In this document: positions 23,746 to 31,252 of the stretch, piece after piece
Position numbering within the stretch: the stretch's first letter is position 1
Layout: each line of letters begins with the position of its first letter
Assembly (NCBI RefSeq): GCF_001299635.1
Contig: NZ_JRHN01000043.1
Location: 1-64,000, forward strand
DNA length: 64,000 nucleotides
Direction of reading: 5' to 3'
DNA from: Clostridioides difficile
GTDB taxonomy: Bacteria > Bacillota > Clostridia > Peptostreptococcales > Peptostreptococcaceae
The notes under the pieces: model-generated
Database searches by the model: none
What the model saw: only the letters and a program-made list of their open reading frames with translations
What the model was told of the DNA's origin: nothing
Program-made: the position numbers and the translations under genes

Positions 23746-24797
23746 TATTTTTCAACCCCTTGTGGTAAAATTAATATCTTATTAAATTCTTCTTTTCTAT
23801 CTCTTATCATCTCAAAAGCTTTGTAAGTGTCTTCAAGTGAAAATCTATGAGATACCATTTCTTTTAATTTTATTTTTCCTTCATTAACTAGGTTGATTCC
23901 TTTAGTCCATTCTTGCCCTGGAAATGGTGCAGAATAAGAGTTCCAGAAACCTTTTAATTCTAGTTCTTTTCTAAATATATTTTCAAATGCTTCTTCTGAT
24001 AAAGTTATATCTGAGTATGCTATTCCTAAAAATCCTATTTTACTTTTCTTTTTAGTTATAAGTAAACACTGTTCTTGAGTTATTTTTGAACCTGCACATT
24101 CAAGAGCTATGTCAACACCTTTTCCATCAGTAAGTTCTTTTATTTTTTCTACTGGGTTAACATCTTTAGCATTGATTATTATATCAGCCCCTAATTCCTT
24201 TGATTCTCTTAATTTATTCTCAGATATGTCAACTGCTATAATTTTTCCTGCTCCTGCTATTTTAAGTCCTTGTATTACTAATTGTCCCATTGTTCCACTA
24301 CCCATTACAGCTACAGTGTCTCCAACTTGAACACCTATATTAAGTACTCCATGCATAGCAACTGCTAATGGTTCTATCATAGCTGCATCTTCAAAATCCA
24401 TGTCTCCTATTGGTAATACATTTGTAGCTTTTATATTTGCATACTCTGCAAAAGCTCCAAAAGTCTTAGCTCCTAACATTCCATGGTCATCACATAGTGA
24501 AAATAATCCTCTTTTACAATATTCACATTCATTACAAGGTATAAAAGGAATTGCAACTACTCTATCTCCAACTTTTACATTCTTTACATCCTTACCAACT
24601 TCAGCAATTACTCCAGAAAATTCATGTCCTGGTATAGCTGGAACTGGATATTTCCAATGTTTTAATACTCTTGGAGGATCTGACCCACATATTCCTGCTG
24701 CCATAACTTTTATTTTTACTTCATCACTTTCACATGGTTTTATTTCTATATCTTCAAATCTCATATCATTTGTGCCATGTAATACTGCTGCTTTCAC
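23745..24797 (-). CDS. gatD: Galactitol-1-phosphate 5-dehydrogenase-like protein
   Basis: A protein of 350 residues from a GTG with AGGAGGAG upstream. It starts MKAAVLHGTNDMRFEDIE. It has zinc motifs CGSDPPRVLK and GHEFSG, structural Cys set PCNECEYCKRGLFSLC, and NAD motif GSGTMG. FWNSYSAPFPGQEW (about 287-300) is the feature by which I recognise GatD-type enzymes, which oxidise galactitol-1-phosphate to tagatose-6-phosphate. Arabitol- and ribitol-phosphate dehydrogenases are close relatives, and the pentose-phosphate genes downstream favour a pentitol phosphate here. It is the fourth gene of the PTS operon. Confidence 0.85.
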   Translation of the reverse strand: MKAAVLHGTNDMRFEDIEIKPCESDEVKIKVMAAGICGSDPPRVLKHWKYPVPAIPGHEFSGVIAEVGKDVKNVKVGDRVVAIPFIPCNECEYCKRGLFSLCDDHGMLGAKTFGAFAEYANIKATNVLPIGDMDFEDAAMIEPLAVAMHGVLNIGVQVGDTVAVMGSGTMGQLVIQGLKIAGAGKIIAVDISENKLRESKELGADIIINAKDVNPVEKIKELTDGKGVDIALECAGSKITQEQCLLITKKKSKIGFLGIAYSDITLSEEAFENIFRKELELKGFWNSYSAPFPGQEWTKGINLVNEGKIKLKEMVSHRFSLEDTYKAFEMIRDRKEEFNKILILPQGVEK

Positions 24798-24927
24798 GAT
24801 AAATCTCCTCCTCTTGTATTTTGTATTTTCTAAAATTTTATAAAAAATATTACTCTTTTCTAGTAGCTGCTAAATGTTAAATTTTCGCATACTTTACTAA
24901 AAAAGAGTAATCTCTATTAACTACATA

Positions 24928-26202
24928 TTAGAATATTCCAAATGAAGAAACTAATTGAGATAATTTCAATATTCCCCATTTTAGCAAGTTACCACCTGTA
25001 TCTATACTTGTAACCATTGTTGTTCCTTCTGGCATCATGTTTGCTTGTTGTAATAATTGTGTATGAACATCTGCAAAGTTTGTAGCCATATAAAGTGATA
25101 TAGCTATTACTATAGTTCCTGTTATAACTGACTGAACTATATTACCTTTTCTAAAGCATACTATAAATGCCATATAGAATGGTATTGTCGCTAAGTCTCC
25201 AAATGGTAGAACTTTATTTCCTGGTAATATAACTGCTAAGAATAGAGTTATAGGAACAAGTATAAGAGCTGTTGATATAACTGCTGGATGCCCAGTTGCT
25301 ACTGCTGCATCTAGTCCTATATAAAGTTCTCTGTCTCCATATTTTGCTTGTAAGAAATCTCTTATTGATTCTGAAATTGGAATTAGACCTTCCATTAATA
25401 TTCTAACCATTCTAGGCATAAGTAACATTACTGCACCCATTGATATACCTACATTGAATATTCCTGCTACATCATATCCAGCAAGTGCTCCAAGTATTAT
25501 ACCTAATATAATACCCATCATCATTGGTTCTCCAAAGATACCAAACTTTTTCTGTATAGAATCTGGGTCTGCTTGTATCTTATTTATTCCTGGTATTTTT
25601 TCAACAAATTTTCCTACTAAATATCCAAGTGGAGCAAATGAAGCTGTTGAACCAGTTGGTAGTGCTATACCTTCTAAATCATAAAACTCCTGGACGTTTT
25701 TGGCTGTTTTTTCTGCAATAAATAGTACTAATAATTCCATTAATATCGCACAGAATATAGCCCAAAGGTAACTTCCTGTTACTATATATCCAACTGCACC
25801 TGCTACTATAAAGTGCCAATAGTTCCATATATCAACGTTTAATATCTTTGTTTTATTGAAGTATAATAATAGTAAGTTTACTAATAAACAAACTGGTATT
25901 AATATTGGTGCAACTGGTGAAGCCCATGTTGCTGATGCTGTTGTTGGCCAACCAACATCTATTACTGTTAAGTTAAGTCCAAATCTTTCAACCATTCCTT
26001 GAGCTGCTGGCCCTAGTGTTGAAGTTAATAGGTTTACAACTAAGTTTATACCCACAAATCCTATACCAATTGTAAGACCTGACTTTAAAGCTTTTGTAAA
26101 CTTAATTCTAAATATCATTCCTAAGACTACAATTGTTATTGGTAGTATTACTGTTGGTCCCATGTTTAAAATGTATTGTACTACTGCTAATAATTTATCC
26201 AT
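24928..26202 (-). CDS. gatC: PTS galactitol-type transporter subunit IIC
   Basis: A protein of 424 residues with about ten hydrophobic segments and AAGGAGG before the ATG. It belongs to the galactitol/PTS-Gat IIC family (starts MDKLLAVVQYILNMGPTVIL; YYLVG-like loops LDLEGIALPTGSTASFAPLGYLVG; LDAAVATGHPAVI). It carries the sugar alcohol across the membrane while it is phosphorylated by the IIB subunit encoded just upstream. Gat-type IIC proteins in Firmicutes also serve arabitol, ribitol and xylitol; this sequence does not tell which. Confidence 0.92.
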   Translation of the reverse strand: MDKLLAVVQYILNMGPTVILPITIVVLGMIFRIKFTKALKSGLTIGIGFVGINLVVNLLTSTLGPAAQGMVERFGLNLTVIDVGWPTTASATWASPVAPILIPVCLLVNLLLLYFNKTKILNVDIWNYWHFIVAGAVGYIVTGSYLWAIFCAILMELLVLFIAEKTAKNVQEFYDLEGIALPTGSTASFAPLGYLVGKFVEKIPGINKIQADPDSIQKKFGIFGEPMMMGIILGIILGALAGYDVAGIFNVGISMGAVMLLMPRMVRILMEGLIPISESIRDFLQAKYGDRELYIGLDAAVATGHPAVISTALILVPITLFLAVILPGNKVLPFGDLATIPFYMAFIVCFRKGNIVQSVITGTIVIAISLYMATNFADVHTQLLQQANMMPEGTTMVTSIDTGGNLLKWGILKLSQLVSSFGIF

Positions 26203-26260
26203 TTATAAATCCTCCTTTTTCTGTTTTATAAAATATGATTTCAATGTATTTATGATAGGA

Positions 26261-26536
26261 TTATTTTAAAGCATCTAATATTTTCTTATCTAATGCTGCT
26301 GTATTTACTCCAGTTATATAAGCTGTTGCTTTTATTGCTGGTATATTATAAGTTGTTGGTAATATAGTTGTTGACACTATTAAGTCTGCTCCATCTTGCT
26401 TTGTTGCACATTCAGCTATTTTGCATTGTATAACTTCTGCTTGTATATTGTTTTCCTTAACTAATCTCTCTACCTTGTCACAAACTACTGTTGATGTTGC
26501 TATTCCTGCTCCACATGCTACTAATATTTTTTTCAT
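26261..26536 (-). CDS. gatB: PTS galactitol-type subunit IIB
   Basis: A protein of 91 residues, a single IIB domain. The phosphorylated Cys8 lies in VACGAGIATST, exactly as in GatB, and IVSTTILPTTYNIPAI is also typical. It takes phosphate from IIA and gives it to the substrate bound in IIC. The start has GGGAGGAA. It lies between IIA and IIC with short spacers, in the same operon. Confidence 0.93.
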   Translation of the reverse strand: MKKILVACGAGIATSTVVCDKVERLVKENNIQAEVIQCKIAECATKQDGADLIVSTTILPTTYNIPAIKATAYITGVNTAALDKKILDALK

Positions 26537-26600
26537 TTTTATTTCCTCCCAATGATTTTATTTTTCTATTTTTTATTTTTAGTACTTTTCTTTTTTATTT

Positions 26601-27059
26601 TTATAAAGACTTTATTGTCTTTAAAACTTCTTCTTTGTCAGTAGAATTTATTAACTTGTCAACTAACTCTTTATTTTGCATAATTCCCATCAACTCTGTT
26701 AATACAGATAATTGACTATGTGGTTGATTAAGACCTAATACAAAAGCTAAATTTACAGGCACTTTTTCATCTTGGTCTTCCATAGAACTAAATACTACTG
26801 GTTCATTAAAAGTACAGACTGCTATAAATTGCTCTTTTATATATTCTGCATCTGTATGTGGTATGGCTACTCCATAGTCACCTAAATTTAAACCTGTCGG
26901 AAATACATTCTCTCTTCCTAATATTTTTTCTCCAAATTCTTCTTTTACAAAGCCTAGTTCAAAAACTTTATTATGTATTTCTTTAAAGAAATCTTCTTTT
27001 GTTTTACACTCCATTTTAAGGTTTATAACTTTATCACTTACAAAATTTATAAACTCCAT
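26601..27059 (-). CDS. gatA: PTS fructose/galactitol-type subunit IIA
   Basis: The ATG at 27057-27059 is chosen because AGGAGGTG lies seven bases upstream; the longer frame starts before that site. The 152 residues form one PTS-IIA type 2 domain: the phosphorylated His lies in GVAIPHTDAEYI (about 66), and it ends EEVLKTIKSL. It receives phosphate from HPr. It is the first gene of the ten-gene operon, with a sigma-54 promoter sequence 57 bases upstream of the start codon. Confidence 0.92.
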   Translation of the reverse strand: MEFINFVSDKVINLKMECKTKEDFFKEIHNKVFELGFVKEEFGEKILGRENVFPTGLNLGDYGVAIPHTDAEYIKEQFIAVCTFNEPVVFSSMEDQDEKVPVNLAFVLGLNQPHSQLSVLTELMGIMQNKELVDKLINSTDKEEVLKTIKSL

Positions 27060-27115
27060 ATTTACACCTCCTAATTGCACTTATCTTATATCTTGTTTTT
27101 CTTGCCTTTATATAA

Positions 27116-27132
27116 AGCATGCAGCGTGCCAA
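27116..27132 (-). promoter_or_regulatory. Sigma-54 promoter of the galactitol-type PTS operon
   Basis: On the minus strand TTGGCACG-CTGC-ATGCT matches the minus-24/minus-12 consensus YTGGCACG-N4-TTGCW in all but one base, with GG and GC at the right distance. It lies 57-73 bases before the IIA start. Such promoters need RNA polymerase with RpoN and an AAA+ activator. A fitting activator, with PTS regulation domains, is encoded at 34249-37173. Confidence 0.85.
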
Positions 27133-27551
27133 AAAGTGGCTTTTTTTGTGAAATAAAAGAAAATGTTTTCCCTAAAATGCTACTCTATTATAGGATTTTA
27201 CCCTACTTTCATTGATAAATTTTTTTTAATTTTTATTTTATTTTTTACTTGTTAATCACTTAACTAACCATACTTTTTTATATTTTTTGTGGTTTTTTTT
27301 GTTACAGAAATGATTTTTTTGTTTTTTATTACTGGTTTTTTATGTTTAATAATCTTTTTATGTAATTATTTATTCTAAAAATAGTTTATTTTTCATATTT
27401 TCTTCATCTATTCTATTTTTAGATGAATGAATTTTCATATAATTGTCCAATAAAATTCATTTTTAGCATAAATAAATTCATCTATTTTCTTTATTAATGT
27501 AATAAAATCAAGATGTCAACATGAAAACTTAATATGAAAAGGTGGTAAACT
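27133..27551. other. Regulatory region between PTS operon and arylsulfotransferase
   Basis: Divergent promoter region of 419 bases. Besides the cre-like site at 27157-27172, the part 27418-27485 is rich in short ATGAAT / ATTCAT units: AGATGAATGAATTTTCAT at 27421-27438, AAATTCAT at 27453-27460 and AAATTCATCT at 27474-27483. The outer ones form an inverted repeat. About 290-365 bases from the sigma-54 promoter, they are candidates for the upstream activator sites, or for control of the plus-strand gene. Confidence 0.4.
27157..27172. promoter_or_regulatory. CcpA (cre) site candidate
   Basis: AAGAAAATGTTTTCCC fits the C. difficile cre consensus as I know it, RRGAAAANGTTTTCWW, except in the last two bases. 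It lies about 25 bases upstream of the sigma-54 promoter, so CcpA bound here would block access of the activator loop, giving glucose repression of the polyol operon. Confidence 0.6.
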
Positions 27552-29030
27552 ATGAAAAGAAAAAATTTATTTAAGATTGTATTTTTATGCAGTGTATTAT
27601 TCGTTTTCGGAATTTTTGTAAATCGAGTCTTTGCAAATCAAAACAAATCAAAACCAACGGTAGATATCTCTATAAATGGTTATGATATAACACTTTCTAA
27701 GGAAGGTATTTTTAATAGTCAAAATGTAAAGCAACTTAATTCTACTACCCAAAATAGCATAACAGTAAAAAACAATGATAAAGCAAGCATTGTAAAAATA
27801 AATGACAAAGAAATCGATATATCTAAAAACTCTACTTTTGAATTGAAAGAAATAAGTAGTTCCTCAAAAATAAAAATATCTGTTATGTATAAAAATGAAA
27901 GTTCATACAGAAATTATTATATAAATTCTCTTTCAAAAAACTTTCCAAAGTATAATGTTACTGCAAATAGCCCTTATGATGGTGATTATTATCTTACTAC
28001 GCACAACGAAGAACATAATTTTGTATTTAAATTAAACAATGATGGAAATATAATTTTTTATAAAGAGGTTGAATCAAATCCTTTTGACTTTAAAAAAATA
28101 ACTACAGAGGATGGTAAAATTAGATATGGGTACTTACTACAAGATAAAGATTCAACAAAAAGAATAAATGCTGTTGGATATTCACCAACTTATCTTGTAA
28201 TCTTAGATGAGAACTATAATGAAATAAATAAAATTACTATGGAAAAAAGTAAAAATATAGATGCTGGTACTGAATTAGAAAATCATGATTTTATATATAT
28301 AAATGACAATCACTATATTGTTTCTAGTTATCAAAAAGTTAAAGCAACAAATATTCCATCAAGTTTAAGTAAAGGAAATTCACCTTATGTAGTAAATAGT
28401 GTATTACAAGAGATAAAAGATGGAAAGGTTGTATGGCAGTGGGAAAGTACTGAAAATCAAAAACTATATTCAGAAAGCGTTGAAAACAATACTTTTAGCC
28501 AAAAAAGTGACTCAGCTTTAGATTATGTACATTTTAATTCTATGGCTATTGACCCAAATGATGGAAACTTAATTTGTTCATTTAGAAATCTAGATGAAGT
28601 TATAAAATTAGATAGAAAAACAGGAGAGATTCTTTGGACATTAGGAGGATTGGGAGATGAGTTTAACTTAACAGATAATCAAAAATTCTCAAGACAACAT
28701 AATGCTAGAATTACAGAAGATGGATACATAACTCTATATGATAATGGCGTAAAAAATCAAGCTACAAGAGTTGTTAAAATAAAATTGGATGAAGAAAATA
28801 AAAAAGTTACCGAATATAATTCATATAGTATAGATGACTACTATAAATATATGGGGTCAGTTCAAGAAATAGATAGTGATAAAAATGTGTTTTTGATTGG
28901 TACTGGAGGAAAAGCTGGAGAAAGCCAGGATTTAGTAGCTATGGAAAAAGACTTTTCTAATGACAAAATTTATTTTAAATTCTCCTTTAAAAGTGGTGAA
29001 AGTATGTATAGATGTTATAAAATTCAATAA
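27552..29030 (+). CDS. Secreted aryl-sulfate sulfotransferase family protein
   Basis: A protein of 492 residues, AAAGGTGG before the ATG. A signal peptide (about 1-29, …FVNRVFA) is followed by an N-terminal beta domain and a beta-propeller. The ASST features are seen: THNEEHNFVFKLNNDGNIIFY, VLQEIKDGKVVWQWES, LDYVHFNSMAIDPNDGNL (His), DRKTGEILWTLGG and SRQHNARI (His). These enzymes move sulfate from one phenol to another without PAPS. Outside the cell of a gut anaerobe it could act on phenolic sulfates. No DsbA/DsbL partner, common in enterobacteria, is adjacent. It stands alone before a terminator. Confidence 0.85.
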   Translation: MKRKNLFKIVFLCSVLFVFGIFVNRVFANQNKSKPTVDISINGYDITLSKEGIFNSQNVKQLNSTTQNSITVKNNDKASIVKINDKEIDISKNSTFELKEISSSSKIKISVMYKNESSYRNYYINSLSKNFPKYNVTANSPYDGDYYLTTHNEEHNFVFKLNNDGNIIFYKEVESNPFDFKKITTEDGKIRYGYLLQDKDSTKRINAVGYSPTYLVILDENYNEINKITMEKSKNIDAGTELENHDFIYINDNHYIVSSYQKVKATNIPSSLSKGNSPYVVNSVLQEIKDGKVVWQWESTENQKLYSESVENNTFSQKSDSALDYVHFNSMAIDPNDGNLICSFRNLDEVIKLDRKTGEILWTLGGLGDEFNLTDNQKFSRQHNARITEDGYITLYDNGVKNQATRVVKIKLDEENKKVTEYNSYSIDDYYKYMGSVQEIDSDKNVFLIGTGGKAGESQDLVAMEKDFSNDKIYFKFSFKSGESMYRCYKIQ

Positions 29031-29048
29031 CAAATTTATCTAATATAA

Positions 29049-29090
29049 AAAGCAGGTGCCAACTCTTATGTTGTTGTAACACCTGCTTAA
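29049..29090 (+). terminator. Terminator of the arylsulfotransferase gene
   Basis: AAGCAGGTG and CACCTGCTT form a 9-bp stem with a 22-base loop, about 20 bases after the stop codon. The T run is short. Confidence 0.6.
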
Positions 29091-29326
29091 ATATTAGAAA
29101 ATCACTATAATACCATATTATTGGTATTTTCCTGTCTACAGTTTTTAATTTCTTATATTCACTAGATAATCCTATTTATTTGGTCTATGCATAAACTATT
29201 ATAATACATATTTTCTCTTTTAGTACTGTCCTTTATTAACCCATAATTATATGTATCTGTATAATTCTAAAATATTATAAATTAATATAAAAAATTATTA
29301 TTTGTCGTATGTATTAAGTTAAGTTG

Positions 29327-31246
29327 TTAAGGATTTGCTATCACAAATCTTTGGTCTTCACTAGGAGAAACACCTTTTTGTTTTTCTATATATTCTGTTA
29401 TTATATCCGTAATTTTAATATTTGTCTTATCACATTTCTTAATATATTTGTCTGGAACGCTATAATCCATAACAGCAATTGAATATGATTTGTTTAAATC
29501 TATAGAATCTCCTTCTGCTGTTGTAATCTTTTTAATTCTTTTACCTGGTTTATCTGTTGGAGAATACTCCATTTTAAGCCCAGAAAAATAATAAAACCAT
29601 CCACTATTGTTGTTATCCACAGTTATAGAGTGTTCTAAAGTGTTAAGGAGGTCTTTACCAGTCATACTTATCTTCCATAGTGTTCCAGTCTCTCCATGCT
29701 TTAAATCAGGAAATATTCGTTGTATATCTGTTGTTGTAACATCACCTTTATAAAGCTTAGCACTAACTCCCTTACCATTATAGCGTCCATCTTTACCATT
29801 ATCTAAAAACAATGCAATTTCACATCCACTTTTCGCACACATAGCATCTGTTATAAGGTTTCCTGTTTCAATCATAGAAAAATCTTTTTTAGCATTTCCA
29901 ATTACTTTAGGACTTATAGCTTTTGAAGAAGATGTGTTCTGTTTATCAACCATTTTTATAACATCATTTTTATCTAATGTCCCATCTATCATTCCAGCAA
30001 GACCTTCACGCAATGAGTCTTGTATATTTTTAAAAGTAGGAAAAACAGCATATCGTCCATGTTTTAAAGCTGGTAATAATGGTTCTATTTCAGGTTCACT
30101 TGGTAATGGCATCCCTTTTAAACTTGAAAACATGCCACCAGCATCACTAGATAATGCTTCTTGCCCTTCAGGAGTGCTAATATAATTCATCAACTGCATT
30201 ACTAAGTCATATTTTTCTTTATTTTCTGATTCAGTTAAATGCTTATTAAGACCAATGTAACAAACCATATATAATCTAGCCCAATCTCCATCTTCACCAG
30301 GACTAAAAAACGGCATAAGTGCAAATTCATCAGTAGACCCAGTTTGTTCAAAAGCTGAACGTGCCAGTAAATTAGAGTCTTCTGTCATAGCACATTGACG
30401 AGTAAACAACATATTTTGGCTATCTTGATAGTGTAGATTTAAGTCATTCTTCTTCAGTACCCCTTTTTGGATAAGTTCTTGAAAAACATCCAAAGAAGGT
30501 TTGAAATGATCACCAAAACTTCCACTTCCATTATTATAATTATCAAGCCATTTAGCATCTTCAGGTTTACTAAAGCTATTTGCATAGTTAAAACCAATAA
30601 ATGGTGTATCCAAGACTTCTTTATTTCCAAGACTAAGTTGTAAGGAACGCATACCTGTCTTCTCAATTTTTTGACATAATTCAATGAATTCATTATAATT
30701 TTTAGGCACATCCCAACCATTTTCTTCAAATAACGTTTTATTATAGACAATAGCACGTATAGTTGCAGGTCCTGGTAAATAATAAAGCTTTCCATCTCTA
30801 GTAATAGGCTTAAGCATGGATGTATTATACTTACTGGTAAACGTCATACCAGATAAATCAATAAGTCGGTCATCCCAATATTCCTCTCCTACATCTAGTG
30901 GCCAAGTCATAACTATATCAGTTAAATCATCATGCTCTAAACGTGCTTTATATTCCTCTGCTAAAGTAGTATTGGCTGTGTAGTTCCCAACTTGAACAAT
31001 ATCAATATTAGGAAATTTTTTTTCAACAGCTTTTTCAAAGTTATTAATTGAAAAAGCATACTTAACCAAAATAGTAATAGGAGTTCGATTATCTTGGGTT
31101 ACTTTTTGTGTTAGAATATCTTCTGTTTCATTTTTTGTACACCCACAAATTATAAAAGTTACAAAAATACTAAGTAAAATTAATACCAAAGATAGTTTGA
31201 TTTTATAAAAGTGCCTTAAATATTTAAGCTTCAAACATCGTAACAT
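29327..31246 (-). CDS. Lipoprotein: solute-binding domain fused to 5'-nucleotidase C-terminal domain
   Basis: A protein of 639 residues, GAGGAG nine bases before the ATG. A lipobox ends at Cys36 (IICGC). Residues about 55-430 are an extracellular type 1 solute-binding protein (ITILVKYAFSINNFEKAVEKK, LYYLPGPATIRAIVYNKTLFEENGW, FPTFKNIQDSLREGLAGM). Residues 461-639 match the 5'-nucleotidase C-terminal domain (TGNLITDAM, YNGKGVSAKLYKGDVTTTDI, RIFPDL, WKISMTGKDLLNTLEHS). No metallophosphoesterase half is present, so nucleotidase activity is not expected; the domain may bind a nucleotide or sugar. Six bases upstream lies a sensor-type c-di-GMP phosphodiesterase gene, so it may feed ligand signals to that sensor. 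Confidence 0.8.
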   Translation of the reverse strand: MLRCLKLKYLRHFYKIKLSLVLILLSIFVTFIICGCTKNETEDILTQKVTQDNRTPITILVKYAFSINNFEKAVEKKFPNIDIVQVGNYTANTTLAEEYKARLEHDDLTDIVMTWPLDVGEEYWDDRLIDLSGMTFTSKYNTSMLKPITRDGKLYYLPGPATIRAIVYNKTLFEENGWDVPKNYNEFIELCQKIEKTGMRSLQLSLGNKEVLDTPFIGFNYANSFSKPEDAKWLDNYNNGSGSFGDHFKPSLDVFQELIQKGVLKKNDLNLHYQDSQNMLFTRQCAMTEDSNLLARSAFEQTGSTDEFALMPFFSPGEDGDWARLYMVCYIGLNKHLTESENKEKYDLVMQLMNYISTPEGQEALSSDAGGMFSSLKGMPLPSEPEIEPLLPALKHGRYAVFPTFKNIQDSLREGLAGMIDGTLDKNDVIKMVDKQNTSSSKAISPKVIGNAKKDFSMIETGNLITDAMCAKSGCEIALFLDNGKDGRYNGKGVSAKLYKGDVTTTDIQRIFPDLKHGETGTLWKISMTGKDLLNTLEHSITVDNNNSGWFYYFSGLKMEYSPTDKPGKRIKKITTAEGDSIDLNKSYSIAVMDYSVPDKYIKKCDKTNIKITDIITEYIEKQKGVSPSEDQRFVIANP

Positions 31247-31252
31247 ATAGTA

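Noticed and set aside
29327-31246. Active 5'-nucleotidase
   Set aside because: Only the C-terminal substrate domain is present; the metallophosphoesterase half with its metal ligands is missing.
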